Shown here in pieces: positions 28,606 through 34,531 of a stretch of DNA of 47,795 nt (position 1 is its first letter; every line of letters begins with the position of its first letter). The notes under the pieces are model-generated. The model was not told where the DNA came from. It was given only the letters and a program-made list of their open reading frames with translations, and ran no database searches. The DNA is from a virus, in the IMG/VR virus record IMGVR_UViG_3300030090_002243, positions 1 to 47,795 of that record, one strand, 5' to 3'. The translations under genes and the position numbers were made by a program.

Positions 28606-28924
28606 TATTATCTCCTTTGTTTTTATTATCCACTACCATTCCCCAGAATAGCATTGCATAAACTATAATGTCTGTCAATCTACCTCTGACATCTTCTCGT
28701 TGTGAATTATGACCATCAGCGTAGGCACATAGTCCATCTACGTGCTTAATCATATAGGTCAATAGTGCTTTCTCTCTTGTCGTACCTGTAAACGATGCGA
28801 CTCTTTCAAAATTTGCAAATACATTATCTAAATCTCTAGCATACTCAGTCTGCCCCGCATTTCTGATGCGAGTAACTTCATCAAATATATGCTCCATTAA
28901 ATCATTCATGTCTTCTTTAACCAC
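28598..28924 (-). CDS. All-helical protein of the DUF1599/DUF6378-like type
   Basis: The 108-residue product starts at GTG 28924 with GAGAGGT just upstream. The pattern Y..DLDNVFANFE ... A.L.Y.IKHVD.L ... REDVRGRLTDIIVYAML matches small phage proteins grouped near the nucleotide-modification-associated (DUF1599-like) and DUF6378 families: a helical core with an 'N-x-F' segment, a KH and a final D-I-x-x-Y. A role in nucleotide metabolism is suggested by such families but not shown. It follows the 49-residue gene by one base. Confidence 0.6.
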   Translation of the reverse strand: MVKEDMNDLMEHIFDEVTRIRNAGQTEYARDLDNVFANFERVASFTGTTREKALLTYMIKHVDGLCAYADGHNSQREDVRGRLTDIIVYAMLFWGMVVDNKNKGDNNG

Positions 28925-28925
28925 T

Positions 28926-29075
28926 TTAAAACCTCTCTCTTTTTCTATCTTGAACGGTCTTCCAAGATGTTGTTAGTCCACATCTATCCATAAGATACAT
29001 CTCAATCCACCAACATCCATTAGCAATCTCTTTTACTTTTCTTACATTTCGTATATGGCTTGACTCTTTTTTCAT
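28926..29075 (-). CDS. 49-residue hypothetical protein
   Basis: This small gene has an ideal AGGAGG site just before the ATG at 29075. The product is basic, begins MKKESSHIRNVRKVKEI and has a central GCWWIEMYLMDRCGL segment. Its stop is one base from the GTG start of the next gene, so it is the first gene of the unit that leads to the helicase. A very stable hairpin lies about 18 bases upstream of its start. No family is recognised. Confidence 0.65.
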   Translation of the reverse strand: MKKESSHIRNVRKVKEIANGCWWIEMYLMDRCGLTTSWKTVQDRKRERF

Positions 29076-29093
29076 ATTCCTCCTATCGAGTCA

Positions 29094-29111
29094 GGGAGTC
29101 CGAAGACTCCC
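29094..29111 (-). promoter_or_regulatory. Perfect 7-bp hairpin with a UUCG loop in the leader of the 49-residue gene
   Basis: On the minus strand the sequence reads GGGAGTC-TTCG-GACTCCC, a perfect seven-base-pair stem closing the very stable C(UUCG)G tetraloop. No T tract follows, so it is not a simple terminator. It lies 18 bases before the start of the next gene and just before its AGGAGG site. It may protect or process the mRNA, or bind a protein. Confidence 0.6.
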
Positions 29112-29209
29112 GTTCTCTTTTCGACGAGGTAACATCATGTCACCTATAATTCTTGGGAGACTGAACCAGAGTGCGAAAGGATGGGTTGTTAGGCAAATAA
29201 AGGGAACCC

Positions 29210-29245
29210 AAAAAACACTCCCCACTTCCTCGCGGATAGCGGAGT
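29210..29245 (-). terminator. Possible rho-independent terminator after the helix-turn-helix gene
   Basis: On the minus strand ACTCC (29245-29241) can pair with GGAGT (about 29221-29217), with the stem followed by GTTTTTT (29216-29210). The stem is short, so strength is uncertain. It would separate the SSB-recombination unit from the helicase unit. Confidence 0.4.
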
Positions 29246-29255
29246 CTCCCATTTG

Positions 29256-29408
29256 CTACTTGCGTATATGCCTGTACACAGTAGCTCTCGATACCCCCAC
29301 AATTTTGGATATCTTTCTTCCGTTTAGACCTAAGCCATAAAGAGTGTTAATTAAAAACCCTTTTGCTCGACCTACACGTCTCCTCTTATCTTTAGAAAGG
29401 AATGTCAT
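29256..29408 (-). CDS. Small helix-turn-helix DNA-binding protein (50 residues)
   Basis: The gene starts at an ATG inside the end of the SSB-like gene, with GGAGAGGT upstream. The basic N-terminus (KRRRVGRAKG) is followed by a segment whose last part, GRKISKIVGVSRATVYRHI, is a textbook helix-turn-helix of the type found at the C-terminus of serine resolvases and in small regulators. There is no catalytic domain, so it is likely a transcription regulator or a DNA-bending accessory. It could control its own operon or the switch between early units. It ends at a TAG followed in frame by 54 further sense codons. Confidence 0.7.
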   Translation of the reverse strand: MTFLSKDKRRRVGRAKGFLINTLYGLGLNGRKISKIVGVSRATVYRHIRK

Positions 29409-30027
29409 CGTTCTTAACCTCTCCGCCTTCCCATGTTTTGATAAACTTAACTACAAATGGTGTCCTTTCTTTACCATCTTTGGTAGTATATGGTTTACCT
29501 TTATCAACAACTGCTATTGCAGGTTTTCCGTTGATTTGAGAAGGGTCAAGTGATGGTAAGATTTTAACTTCTACATCTTGTCCATCGATTTGTGCGACCT
29601 TCTTTTCTATATCCAAGCCTAGCGTCTCGCAGAATCTAAAATAAGATTTATTGCCAGGTGCATTAGACTTGAAGTCATCTCCCTCACTAGGCTCTAGGAA
29701 TCTAAAGACTCCGTTAGCCTTGTAAGAACGACCAATATAATCCTCTCCAGATGCAACTTGCTCTGATGAGTCTTTATAGCTAGCATATGTATAGCTTTGC
29801 GACTTATTTGCTTCATCAACAACGAATGAGTAGTTATAAACTATTGCTTTAAACTTCTCTCCGTCTTTAGTCCAAGAAACTTCTTTCATTTGTGCATCAG
29901 CTAGGTGTCCATAAAACTCGCCTCGTACATTTGGAGCAACTGAGGTTTTGCTTGGAGTGCTAGTCGGTACAAAGAAACTTTCTTTGTTTGTTAACAAGTC
30001 GTCAAACATGTCATTTGAATTAGCCAT
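29392..30027 (-). CDS. Single-stranded DNA-binding-like protein
   Basis: The 211-residue product ends NDDIPF, the acidic C-terminal tip by which SSB proteins recruit partners. The middle is beta-rich with aromatic residues (SYTYASYKDS, FRFLEPSEGDD, KSYFRFCETLGL), consistent with an OB fold, although it does not look like the classic bacterial SSB. A GAGGAG site precedes the ATG, which overlaps the end of the annealing-protein gene. It should coat single-stranded DNA during replication and recombination. Confidence 0.75.
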   Translation of the reverse strand: MANSNDMFDDLLTNKESFFVPTSTPSKTSVAPNVRGEFYGHLADAQMKEVSWTKDGEKFKAIVYNYSFVVDEANKSQSYTYASYKDSSEQVASGEDYIGRSYKANGVFRFLEPSEGDDFKSNAPGNKSYFRFCETLGLDIEKKVAQIDGQDVEVKILPSLDPSQINGKPAIAVVDKGKPYTTKDGKERTPFVVKFIKTWEGGEVKNDDIPF

Positions 30028-30604
30028 TTTCTTTCTCCTCTATTATTATTTTATTACATTGTTCTTTACATGCTTCAAAGTTACTTGCGTCAACTTTGCC
30101 TTGAGATACAGCGTTATACACACCATCTCTCAATTTTTTATCCTTTATCTTATCTGCTAAAGCATTCAATTCTTCAGCTTGTTTAGCAGTAATCGGGTCA
30201 GCCTCTGGTAAATCCTCTCCCGCAAAGATATACAGACCAAGACCATGAAGTGCAATAGCCTTAGCTAAACACCTTTGAATTGATGTGTTAATCTGAAACG
30301 AGTTTGGACTTTCTATAGGTGCGTTCCTATGGTCTAGCACGGGATGAATCTGTGTTCTTATAACGCCATCAACATCCACAGAGACTTGTACGTATGCACC
30401 AGTTTCGTTTTTCATGTATGGTTGCTTAGTTCCATCTGCATTGTCAAACAAATGCACTTCCCATGTAGCGTCTGGACATACTTTTAATAATTCTCTTACA
30501 GCGTACGCCCAACTAAGATAATTAAACTGCCCTTTTTTCTCTGTGAACTTAGATACATCTACTTTGTTAAGTTGTTCAAATGTATTACTTTTTTTCGTTG
30601 CCAT
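30020..30604 (-). CDS. Single-strand annealing protein, DUF1071/Sak3-like
   Basis: The 194-residue product has the pattern of the Sak3 (DUF1071) annealing proteins: FEQLNKVDVSKFTEKKGQ followed by YLSWAYAVREL, a VHLFDN segment, then SFQINTSIQRCLAKAIALHG and LGLYIFAGEDLPE. Such proteins anneal complementary strands in phage recombination with a partner nuclease and SSB. All three genes are adjacent here (nuclease, annealing protein, SSB), which strongly supports the role. GGAGAG lies before the ATG. Confidence 0.85.
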   Translation of the reverse strand: MATKKSNTFEQLNKVDVSKFTEKKGQFNYLSWAYAVRELLKVCPDATWEVHLFDNADGTKQPYMKNETGAYVQVSVDVDGVIRTQIHPVLDHRNAPIESPNSFQINTSIQRCLAKAIALHGLGLYIFAGEDLPEADPITAKQAEELNALADKIKDKKLRDGVYNAVSQGKVDASNFEACKEQCNKIIIEEKENG

Positions 30605-30755
30605 TTTTACTCTCCTTTACCTTTTTTCTATATTCTTTTCTTATTTTCTTTAGTTTTTCTGTTTTGGTTATATGTGAATACATAAAATTCATCTCCTCAT
30701 CAGTAGGAATTTCATCTGCATTGATAAACTCTATAAATTCAGTTACTCTGCCCAT
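30585..30755 (-). CDS. 56-residue helical protein between the nuclease and annealing-protein genes
   Basis: The ATG at 30755 shares a base with the stop of the nuclease gene (TAATG), and AAAGG lies upstream. The product begins MGRVTEFIEFINADEIPTDE and ends with a highly basic helix (KLKKIRKEYRKKVKESK). It overlaps the start of the annealing-protein gene by 20 bases. The tight packing and coding style indicate a real gene, perhaps a partner of the recombination proteins. Confidence 0.65.
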   Translation of the reverse strand: MGRVTEFIEFINADEIPTDEEMNFMYSHITKTEKLKKIRKEYRKKVKESKNGNEKK

Positions 30756-31600
30756 TACTTTTTCCTTTTATGAAATGGAGGATTGCAATGGTCAAGATAC
30801 TTGCAATAACTGCAATTCCAATCTTCTACTGGAGAGATACCTTGCCTAAATTGAGGCAATCCTTTTTCATGTTCTTTGTTTACATTTACCCAAAAATTAT
30901 ATGCACTTTTTAGCATATGAAGACCGACACTCACACATCTCATACGTGAGTCATCTTTCTTGTAGTAGTACAAATACATCCCATCTAATCTACCAAATTC
31001 TTTCTCAACCGCCAAGCCATAAGTTCCAAGCTGAATCTCTTGATGCTTCGTAGCGTTAGGGTCTGGGTTCTTATATCCAAACTTACGAGACCACGCGTAA
31101 CTCGCCATGGTTTTGAAGTCTATAAGAAAAACTTTACCAGTAGTCCTAGACACCGCAACGAGGTCATAAAAACCTCGGACATTTAAGTCTGGTAGGATAA
31201 CTTCTTTTTCAATGTGAAAGTCAAAACTTTCTTTTTGTAAATTATGTATTTCTTTTTCTTTACAATATATAGTATTACTATCTATAGTATTACTATATAT
31301 AGTATCGGAAGACCTTTCATCTTTTAAGATTTGACTTCCTTGAAATTTCATTAAAGCAATCTGTATATCATCATGAACAATCGTTCCTAAACGTAACAAT
31401 CGATTTACTCTTTCATCTGTAAAGTTAGTAGCTTCTACTTGGTCTACAGATTCAAAATACAGCTTACGTGAGCAAGAACCCGCACCAGAGCCATGATAAT
31501 ACTTTTCCTTACCCTCGTATCGTTCTTTATAATTTTCTTCGTTTTTACGGGCAATATAGCCTTCGTACAAACCTTCTATGTCAACTGGACAATTCTTCAT
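30755..31600 (-). CDS. Cas4-like PD-(D/E)XK exonuclease with an iron-sulfur cluster
   Basis: This 281-residue protein shows the Cas4/AddB-type plan: Cys43 in GSCSRKLYF, His76 in GTIVHDD, an Asp in GFYDLVA, then LIDFKT with the D-x-K pair, a Gln in IQLGTYG, and a C-terminal Cys trio (263, 266, 272) that completes a four-cysteine 4Fe-4S site with Cys43. The enzyme would resect DNA ends to give single strands for the annealing protein encoded downstream. No other CRISPR gene is present, so it is a recombination nuclease. It contains an odd 15-bp repeat between His76 and the catalytic Asp. Confidence 0.85.
   Translation of the reverse strand: MKNCPVDIEGLYEGYIARKNEENYKERYEGKEKYYHGSGAGSCSRKLYFESVDQVEATNFTDERVNRLLRLGTIVHDDIQIALMKFQGSQILKDERSSDTIYSNTIDSNTIYCKEKEIHNLQKESFDFHIEKEVILPDLNVRGFYDLVAVSRTTGKVFLIDFKTMASYAWSRKFGYKNPDPNATKHQEIQLGTYGLAVEKEFGRLDGMYLYYYKKDDSRMRCVSVGLHMLKSAYNFWVNVNKEHEKGLPQFRQGISPVEDWNCSYCKYLDHCNPPFHKRKK
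31262..31306 (-). repeat. Three tandem 15-bp units with near-palindromic cores inside the nuclease gene
   Basis: Read on the minus strand the stretch encodes DTIYS, NTIDS, NTIYC, three five-residue units in a loop between the His and Asp motifs. On either strand each unit holds a palindromic core such as ACTATATATAGT, repeated every 15 bp. It may be a recent in-frame expansion or a protein-binding array. Confidence 0.75.
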
Positions 31601-31743
31601 TATGATTTTTTATTGATATAACTCTTAATTAAACGTGAGACAACCTCATTCATTGATTGTCCATGTGTATAGCAAGTGCCTTTAAATTTAGCCCATAGCT
31701 CTGTATCTATGTTCGTCAATATTACATGCTTTTTCTCAGTCAT
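31600..31743 (-). CDS. Ribbon-helix-helix DNA-binding protein (47 residues)
   Basis: The product has an N-terminal beta strand (KHVILTNID), a first helix (TELWAKFKGTCY) and a second helix (SMNEVVSRLIKSYI), which is the plan of CopG/Arc-type ribbon-helix-helix regulators. AAAGGT precedes the ATG at 31743, and the stop shares a base with the start of the Cas4-like nuclease gene. A dimer of such a small protein typically binds palindromic operators, so it may autoregulate this recombination operon; the promoter just upstream is a likely target. Confidence 0.75.
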   Translation of the reverse strand: MTEKKHVILTNIDTELWAKFKGTCYTHGQSMNEVVSRLIKSYINKKS

Positions 31744-31759
31744 TCTCATACCTTTGTTT

Positions 31760-31954
31760 TTAATTGTTAATGTAAGACTTAGGGGCTTGACCCTCGTTAT
31801 CCCTCAAAAATATACTTCTGTATTTCGATACGTCACGTATCAGGAATCGCCTGTCAATATCCCCTAATTTTAAGAAAGCTATCAGCTCTACCTGTTTTTT
31901 TGTAACATATTCCCATTGTGACCAGTTACTAACTTTCTTAATCTTACATATCAA
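31760..31954 (-). CDS. Hypothetical protein, probably read from a TTG on a leaderless mRNA
   Basis: The open frame gives 64 residues (start TTG, MICKIKKVSNWSQWEY) and looks protein-like: aromatic N-terminal half, then LGDIDRRFLIRDVSKYRS. There is no ATG in the frame and no ribosome site, but a promoter-like pair lies immediately upstream so that transcription would begin about four bases before the TTG. It precedes the ribbon-helix-helix gene by 16 bases. Gene status is uncertain. Confidence 0.45.
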   Translation of the reverse strand: MICKIKKVSNWSQWEYVTKKQVELIAFLKLGDIDRRFLIRDVSKYRSIFLRDNEGQAPKSYINN

Positions 31955-31964
31955 AAAGCTATAT

Positions 31965-31994
31965 ATATTAATTAATAAATATATTAATATACAA
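31965..31994 (-). promoter_or_regulatory. Candidate sigma-70-type promoter for the recombination operon
   Basis: On the minus strand TTGTAT (31994-31989) and TAATAT (31970-31965) are separated by 18 bases. The stretch is almost pure A and T, which makes chance matches easy, but it is the only sizeable gap in the minus-strand genes between 29400 and 34900 and directly precedes the recombination genes. Confidence 0.4.
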
Positions 31995-32007
31995 GTATTT
32001 ATTTAGC

Positions 32008-32178
32008 TTATTGATTTTCTCCTCTATTATTATTTTTATCATGTCTATTTATTACTTCAAACATGACTTCTATGTGTGGTAGATTATCCCAACTCCACTC
32101 TTTGTGGTAGTAAGTATCTTTTTCTTCGTTATTAACGATATGTAAAAAGTCATCTACGAAATCTTTCATTTTACTCAT
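32008..32178 (-). CDS. Small acidic hypothetical protein (56 residues)
   Basis: The start MSKMKDFVDDFL at 32178 is chosen because AGGAG lies seven bases upstream; the longer in-frame start lies inside the preceding gene. The protein is rich in Asp, Glu, His and Asn and ends RHDKNNNRGENQ. It is the last gene of the early small-gene run before the AT-rich promoter gap. The function is unknown. Confidence 0.6.
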   Translation of the reverse strand: MSKMKDFVDDFLHIVNNEEKDTYYHKEWSWDNLPHIEVMFEVINRHDKNNNRGENQ

Positions 32179-32182
32179 TTTA

Positions 32183-32263
32183 CTATCTCCTATTTTTATA
32201 TTTAAAGTACGCCCACTCAGCAAAACTTAGTGCTAATAATGCAAAGAAAAATATTTCTACCAT
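32183..32263 (-). CDS. 26-residue membrane protein
   Basis: A strong GGAGGT site precedes the ATG at 32263, which lies within the last codons of the preceding gene. The product is MVEIFFFALLALSFAEWAYF plus a basic tail KYKNRR: one membrane helix and a positive end. Such minute membrane proteins in early phage operons can alter host membranes or enzymes, but no homologue is recognised. Confidence 0.55.
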   Translation of the reverse strand: MVEIFFFALLALSFAEWAYFKYKNRR

Positions 32264-32454
32264 CCTACACCTCCCATCAGCACATTCTTTCTGTCTATGA
32301 GCCTATTTAGCCGTTCAATCGTAACTTCATAGTTTCGTACTGCCGTTACTCCCGTTCGGTTTGGATATTTAATATTAACTTTCTTTCCTATTTTGTTTTG
32401 TGTTTGTCTTATTATGTTATCATATACTTCGATAACGTCTTTATTTGGTATCAT
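32257..32454 (-). CDS. Small basic hypothetical protein (65 residues)
   Basis: It starts with MIPNKDVIEVYDNIIRQTQN and has a basic middle (KIGKKVNIKYPNRTG) and a helical C-terminal half (YEVTIERLNRLIDRKNVLM). GGAGAAG lies upstream and the start overlaps the end of the previous gene by 14 bases. It is one of a coupled run of early genes. No function can be assigned. Confidence 0.6.
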   Translation of the reverse strand: MIPNKDVIEVYDNIIRQTQNKIGKKVNIKYPNRTGVTAVRNYEVTIERLNRLIDRKNVLMGGVGW

Positions 32455-32659
32455 TGTTTACTTCTCCTATTTTAATCTTTGGAATGTCTTTTGCATCAAA
32501 CATATTTACAAACGTATCTAAGATATCTTCGTTTGACATATGTTCAAGTCCTATGTACCCGTGTATCATTATATCATAAATGTCATCACCGCCATAGTTT
32601 TCAACATAAAAAACTGCTAATTTATGCCTCATTTTATCATAATCTGGTATTCTACTCAT
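32441..32659 (-). CDS. Small acidic hypothetical protein (72 residues)
   Basis: The ATG at 32659 shares a base with the preceding stop, and GGAGGT lies upstream. The product is acidic, with the segments YGGDDIYDIMIHGYIGLEH and MSNEDILDTFVNMFDAKDI that look like two helices. It is read with the neighbours on both sides. Many early phage inhibitors share such a profile, but nothing specific is recognised. Confidence 0.6.
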   Translation of the reverse strand: MSRIPDYDKMRHKLAVFYVENYGGDDIYDIMIHGYIGLEHMSNEDILDTFVNMFDAKDIPKIKIGEVNNDTK

Positions 32660-32952
32660 TAGTTCACCTCCTTTACTTCAAATCCCCAATCTCGTAGCTG
32701 TTTTGCTATTGTTTCGGGTAGTGCAAATACTCCATCATAATCTACTAGTTCGCCACTTTGAAACCACAAACCACCCTCAGCATAGTATTCTGTACCATCG
32801 TTATACATCTCGTAGTGTCCGTATTGCTTTATTGGATTAACTTCGATGTGATAGGTAATCTGCTGTGTTTCATATGGTGTTGCACCACTTGATGTTTCGT
32901 GCCTTATCTGCTCTTGTTTAATGATTGTTGTCTTCTTGACGTCCTTCATCAT
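32659..32952 (-). CDS. Hypothetical protein (97 residues)
   Basis: AAGGAGG precedes the ATG at 32952. The product has a polar N-terminal third (KKTTIIKQEQIRHETSSG), then an aromatic beta-like region (YGHYEMYNDGTEYYAEGG, LWFQSGELVDYDGVFALP) and ends with DWGFEVKEVN. The WFQSGELVDYDGVFALP segment resembles a small beta fold seen in other unknown phage proteins. It overlaps the preceding gene by 35 bases. Confidence 0.6.
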   Translation of the reverse strand: MMKDVKKTTIIKQEQIRHETSSGATPYETQQITYHIEVNPIKQYGHYEMYNDGTEYYAEGGLWFQSGELVDYDGVFALPETIAKQLRDWGFEVKEVN

Positions 32953-33121
32953 TTGCCTCCTTTTTAGTTTGCTGATTCATATCAAGTGCTAGTTTAAGCA
33001 TAGCTAGTGATAGTGCATCATCTAATCTACTTCTAGTAAACTTGACTTCTTCTTTACGTTTTTTTAGTTCTAACTTCTGCATCTTTTTTATCTTCTCTAG
33101 TTCTTTATCTAAATCAAACAT
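32918..33121 (-). CDS. Small coiled-coil protein (67 residues)
   Basis: The chain starts MFDLDKELEKIKKMQKLELK and remains strongly charged and helical throughout, with Lys/Glu heptads in residues 5-30 and a polar acidic end. GAGAGGAAG lies upstream of the ATG. It begins three bases after the stop of the previous gene and overlaps the next by 35. It may bind a partner as a coiled coil; no family is recognised. Confidence 0.6.
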   Translation of the reverse strand: MFDLDKELEKIKKMQKLELKKRKEEVKFTRSRLDDALSLAMLKLALDMNQQTKKEANDEGRQEDNNH

Positions 33122-33123
33122 AT

Positions 33124-33309
33124 TTATTCTTCCTCTCTTATTAAATCGGTTATTTCATCTTCGTGTTCAACAATTAAACACATCATATGAGTAAGTATTG
33201 TATGGTCTATTGCTTCCCATAGATTATCGCTAATAGTTTGTAAATCTCTTTGCAAAGATTTAGACTTAACTTGTGATTGTAATTCGTTTACAAATTCTTG
33301 TTGTTCCAT
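33124..33309 (-). CDS. Small acidic hypothetical protein (61 residues)
   Basis: TAGGAGG precedes the ATG. The product is helical and polar (MEQQEFVNELQSQVKS) with an amphipathic middle (LWEAIDHTILTHMMCLIVEH) and an acidic end (EDEITDLIREEE). It is a member of the coupled run of early genes. Function unknown. Confidence 0.6.
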   Translation of the reverse strand: MEQQEFVNELQSQVKSKSLQRDLQTISDNLWEAIDHTILTHMMCLIVEHEDEITDLIREEE

Positions 33310-33320
33310 TAATTTACCTC

Positions 33321-33641
33321 CTAGTTATATTTTAGTTCTACATTGAAAGGCTCTACATCATTGCCTAAGTCAAAATTTTCTATAAAGTTCTTGATTCCAT
33401 ACCAATCTTCTTCATCTTCGGGAAATAAGTTAATTTCGTCATCGCTTTCATAGACTAGCCAAAAACGTATATCATCGTAATCGACCTCAACAAGCACATT
33501 TTCTTCATCAACCTCTCTACCGTCTTTTTCTAGGTCTGCTAGAATAGCACGTGTTAATGCTAATGCTATTGGACAGCTACAACCACTCTTTCTTACTCCC
33601 TTTCTTATATCATCTTTAGTTACTTCAACTACAATGCTCAT
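33321..33641 (-). CDS. Acidic phage protein with the 'CxCPIALAL' motif (106 residues)
   Basis: The N-terminal part, VTKDDIRKGVRKSGCSCPIA followed by LALTRAIL, matches a widespread small phage protein of unknown function that shows 'I.kG.r....C.CP.AlAl.r'. The C-terminal half is very acidic (ESDDEINLFPEDEEDW and ENFDLGNDVEPF), which could mimic DNA. The ATG overlaps the stop of the previous gene by four bases, with AGGAG upstream. The family is common in phages; the role is not known. Confidence 0.65.
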   Translation of the reverse strand: MSIVVEVTKDDIRKGVRKSGCSCPIALALTRAILADLEKDGREVDEENVLVEVDYDDIRFWLVYESDDEINLFPEDEEDWYGIKNFIENFDLGNDVEPFNVELKYN

Positions 33642-33847
33642 TTACTTTTCTCCTTATTATCTAAAAATTTATTTAGTGAGCCTAGCCAACTTAACTTATC
33701 AGTATCGTTCGCAATATCCCATTCTTCCCATTCATAATATGTTTTATTTGATTGTTCCCATAAATCTTCATAGCAATCAAAATTGTATCCTCTTTCTTTA
33801 ATTGTATCGGATATGCACATTATTTTATATGCTACATCAAAGTCCAT
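33638..33847 (-). CDS. Small acidic, Trp/Tyr-rich protein (69 residues)
   Basis: AGGAG lies upstream of the ATG at 33847. The product is MDFDVAYKIMCISDTIKERG followed by an acidic aromatic segment (YEDLWEQSNKTYYEWEEWDI) and a basic end (DNKEKSK). The dense acidic and aromatic patch is unusual and may mimic nucleic acid or bind a host enzyme. It is translationally coupled to the next gene (ATGA overlap). Confidence 0.6.
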   Translation of the reverse strand: MDFDVAYKIMCISDTIKERGYNFDCYEDLWEQSNKTYYEWEEWDIANDTDKLSWLGSLNKFLDNKEKSK

Positions 33848-33869
33848 TTACTTTTCTCCTTTTTTTTTA

Positions 33870-34085
33870 TTAATGTTTATCCCAAAACCAATCAAATGAT
33901 TCGTAATATTCCATATCTACATCTCTAAATTCGCTGATAAAGCTATTAACCGCCTCTTTTTCTGTATAACCTATATATCTTTTAATTACTATCTGATTGT
34001 CAATAATATCGCTTATGGCTATGCAACTATGATATTTTGTAATTGTTACATCAGTTTTTTCGCATTTCTTTTCTTCTATAATCAT
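33870..34085 (-). CDS. Small hypothetical protein (71 residues)
   Basis: GAGGAA precedes the ATG at 34085. The product has a beta-like N-terminal part (VTITKYHSCIAISDI), then IVIKRYIGYTEKEAVNSFIS and an acidic aromatic end (DVDMEYYESFDWFWDKH). The YIGYT-x-K-E-A-V-x-x-F-x-x-E pattern is common in small phage proteins of unknown role. It begins directly after the preceding stop. Confidence 0.6.
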   Translation of the reverse strand: MIIEEKKCEKTDVTITKYHSCIAISDIIDNQIVIKRYIGYTEKEAVNSFISEFRDVDMEYYESFDWFWDKH

Positions 34086-34086
34086 T

Positions 34087-34269
34087 TTAATATTCCTCTT
34101 CCATATCTTTTATTTGTTCTAAAGTTCTATATCCCGTACGGCTATATAGTATTGATTCTAAACTATCTAAATTCATCCCATTAATTGAGCATACTAGACA
34201 TATTTCTTTTACCGTTGCTACTTCGTAGTCCATTAAATAATCGTATAATTCTTGTGTATCTTTATCCAT
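34087..34269 (-). CDS. Small phage protein with a 'SINGMN...RTGYRTLEQ' motif (60 residues)
   Basis: The start at 34269 (MDKDTQELYDYLMDYEVATV) is preferred because it follows GAAGGAG and the stop of the previous gene; longer in-frame starts lie inside that gene. The pattern 'YDYL.DYEVAT..EI.LV.SINGMN...L..I.YSRTGYR..EQ' recalls a small helical protein found in many unrelated phages. No function is known for it. Confidence 0.65.
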   Translation of the reverse strand: MDKDTQELYDYLMDYEVATVKEICLVCSINGMNLDSLESILYSRTGYRTLEQIKDMEEEY

Positions 34270-34270
34270 T

Positions 34271-34531
34271 TTATTCATCTCCTTCACAATAACAATCTTC
34301 TTCTTCACAATCTTCACATACTTCTACTTCATATTCTTCTACTTCAATATCTTCTCCACTCCATACCCAGTCAAAGCAATAAGAATTCCAACATTCAGCA
34401 TCACCGCATATTGCTGTATTACTCGCATATGCCCATTTTACTTCTGTTTCTTCTGGAGTTGCACCGCAATATTCGCACTCCGCATCCCATCTCTTTTTTG
34501 TTATTGTTATTTTATTTTTCATTTTTATCAT
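34271..34531 (-). CDS. Cys- and Glu-rich putative zinc-binding protein (86 residues)
   Basis: The start at 34531 (ATG with AAGGA seven bases upstream) is one of several in-frame ATGs. The segment CEYCGATPEETEVKWAYAS continues to AICGDAECWNSYC, which gives CxxC and CxxxxC pairs like a zinc ribbon. The tail is packed with Cys and acidic residues (VCEDCEEEDCYCEGDE). It overlaps the preceding gene by 20 bases. It could bind metal or mimic DNA; function not established. Confidence 0.6.
   Translation of the reverse strand: MIKMKNKITITKKRWDAECEYCGATPEETEVKWAYASNTAICGDAECWNSYCFDWVWSGEDIEVEEYEVEVCEDCEEEDCYCEGDE

Larger units (their letters stand above)
29091..29252 (-). other. Open frame after an amber codon, or structured untranslated region
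   Basis: Between the helix-turn-helix gene and the 49-residue gene there is a stop-free stretch of 53 codons in the same frame as the helix-turn-helix gene, separated from it only by TAG CAA. It would read MGDSAIREEVGSVFWVPF and so on, ending RTP. It lacks a ribosome site, uses codons that are rare elsewhere here (CGC, CTC, CCC) and contains a terminator-like stem and a UUCG hairpin, so it is more likely non-coding. Readthrough is the alternative. Confidence 0.35.

Noticed and set aside
29091-29258. TAG read as a sense codon throughout the genome
   Set aside because: Many other genes end in TAG followed at once by a good ribosome site and a start (for example 174-176, 657-659, 1258-1260), so the code is standard.
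29137-29340. Plus-strand ORF of 67 codons
   Set aside because: It lies opposite the helix-turn-helix gene and the hairpin region, has no ribosome site, and the minus strand holds the better signals.
30755-31600. Cas4-like protein as a sign of a CRISPR system
   Set aside because: No repeats and no other cas gene are present; next to an annealing protein and SSB it is a recombination nuclease.
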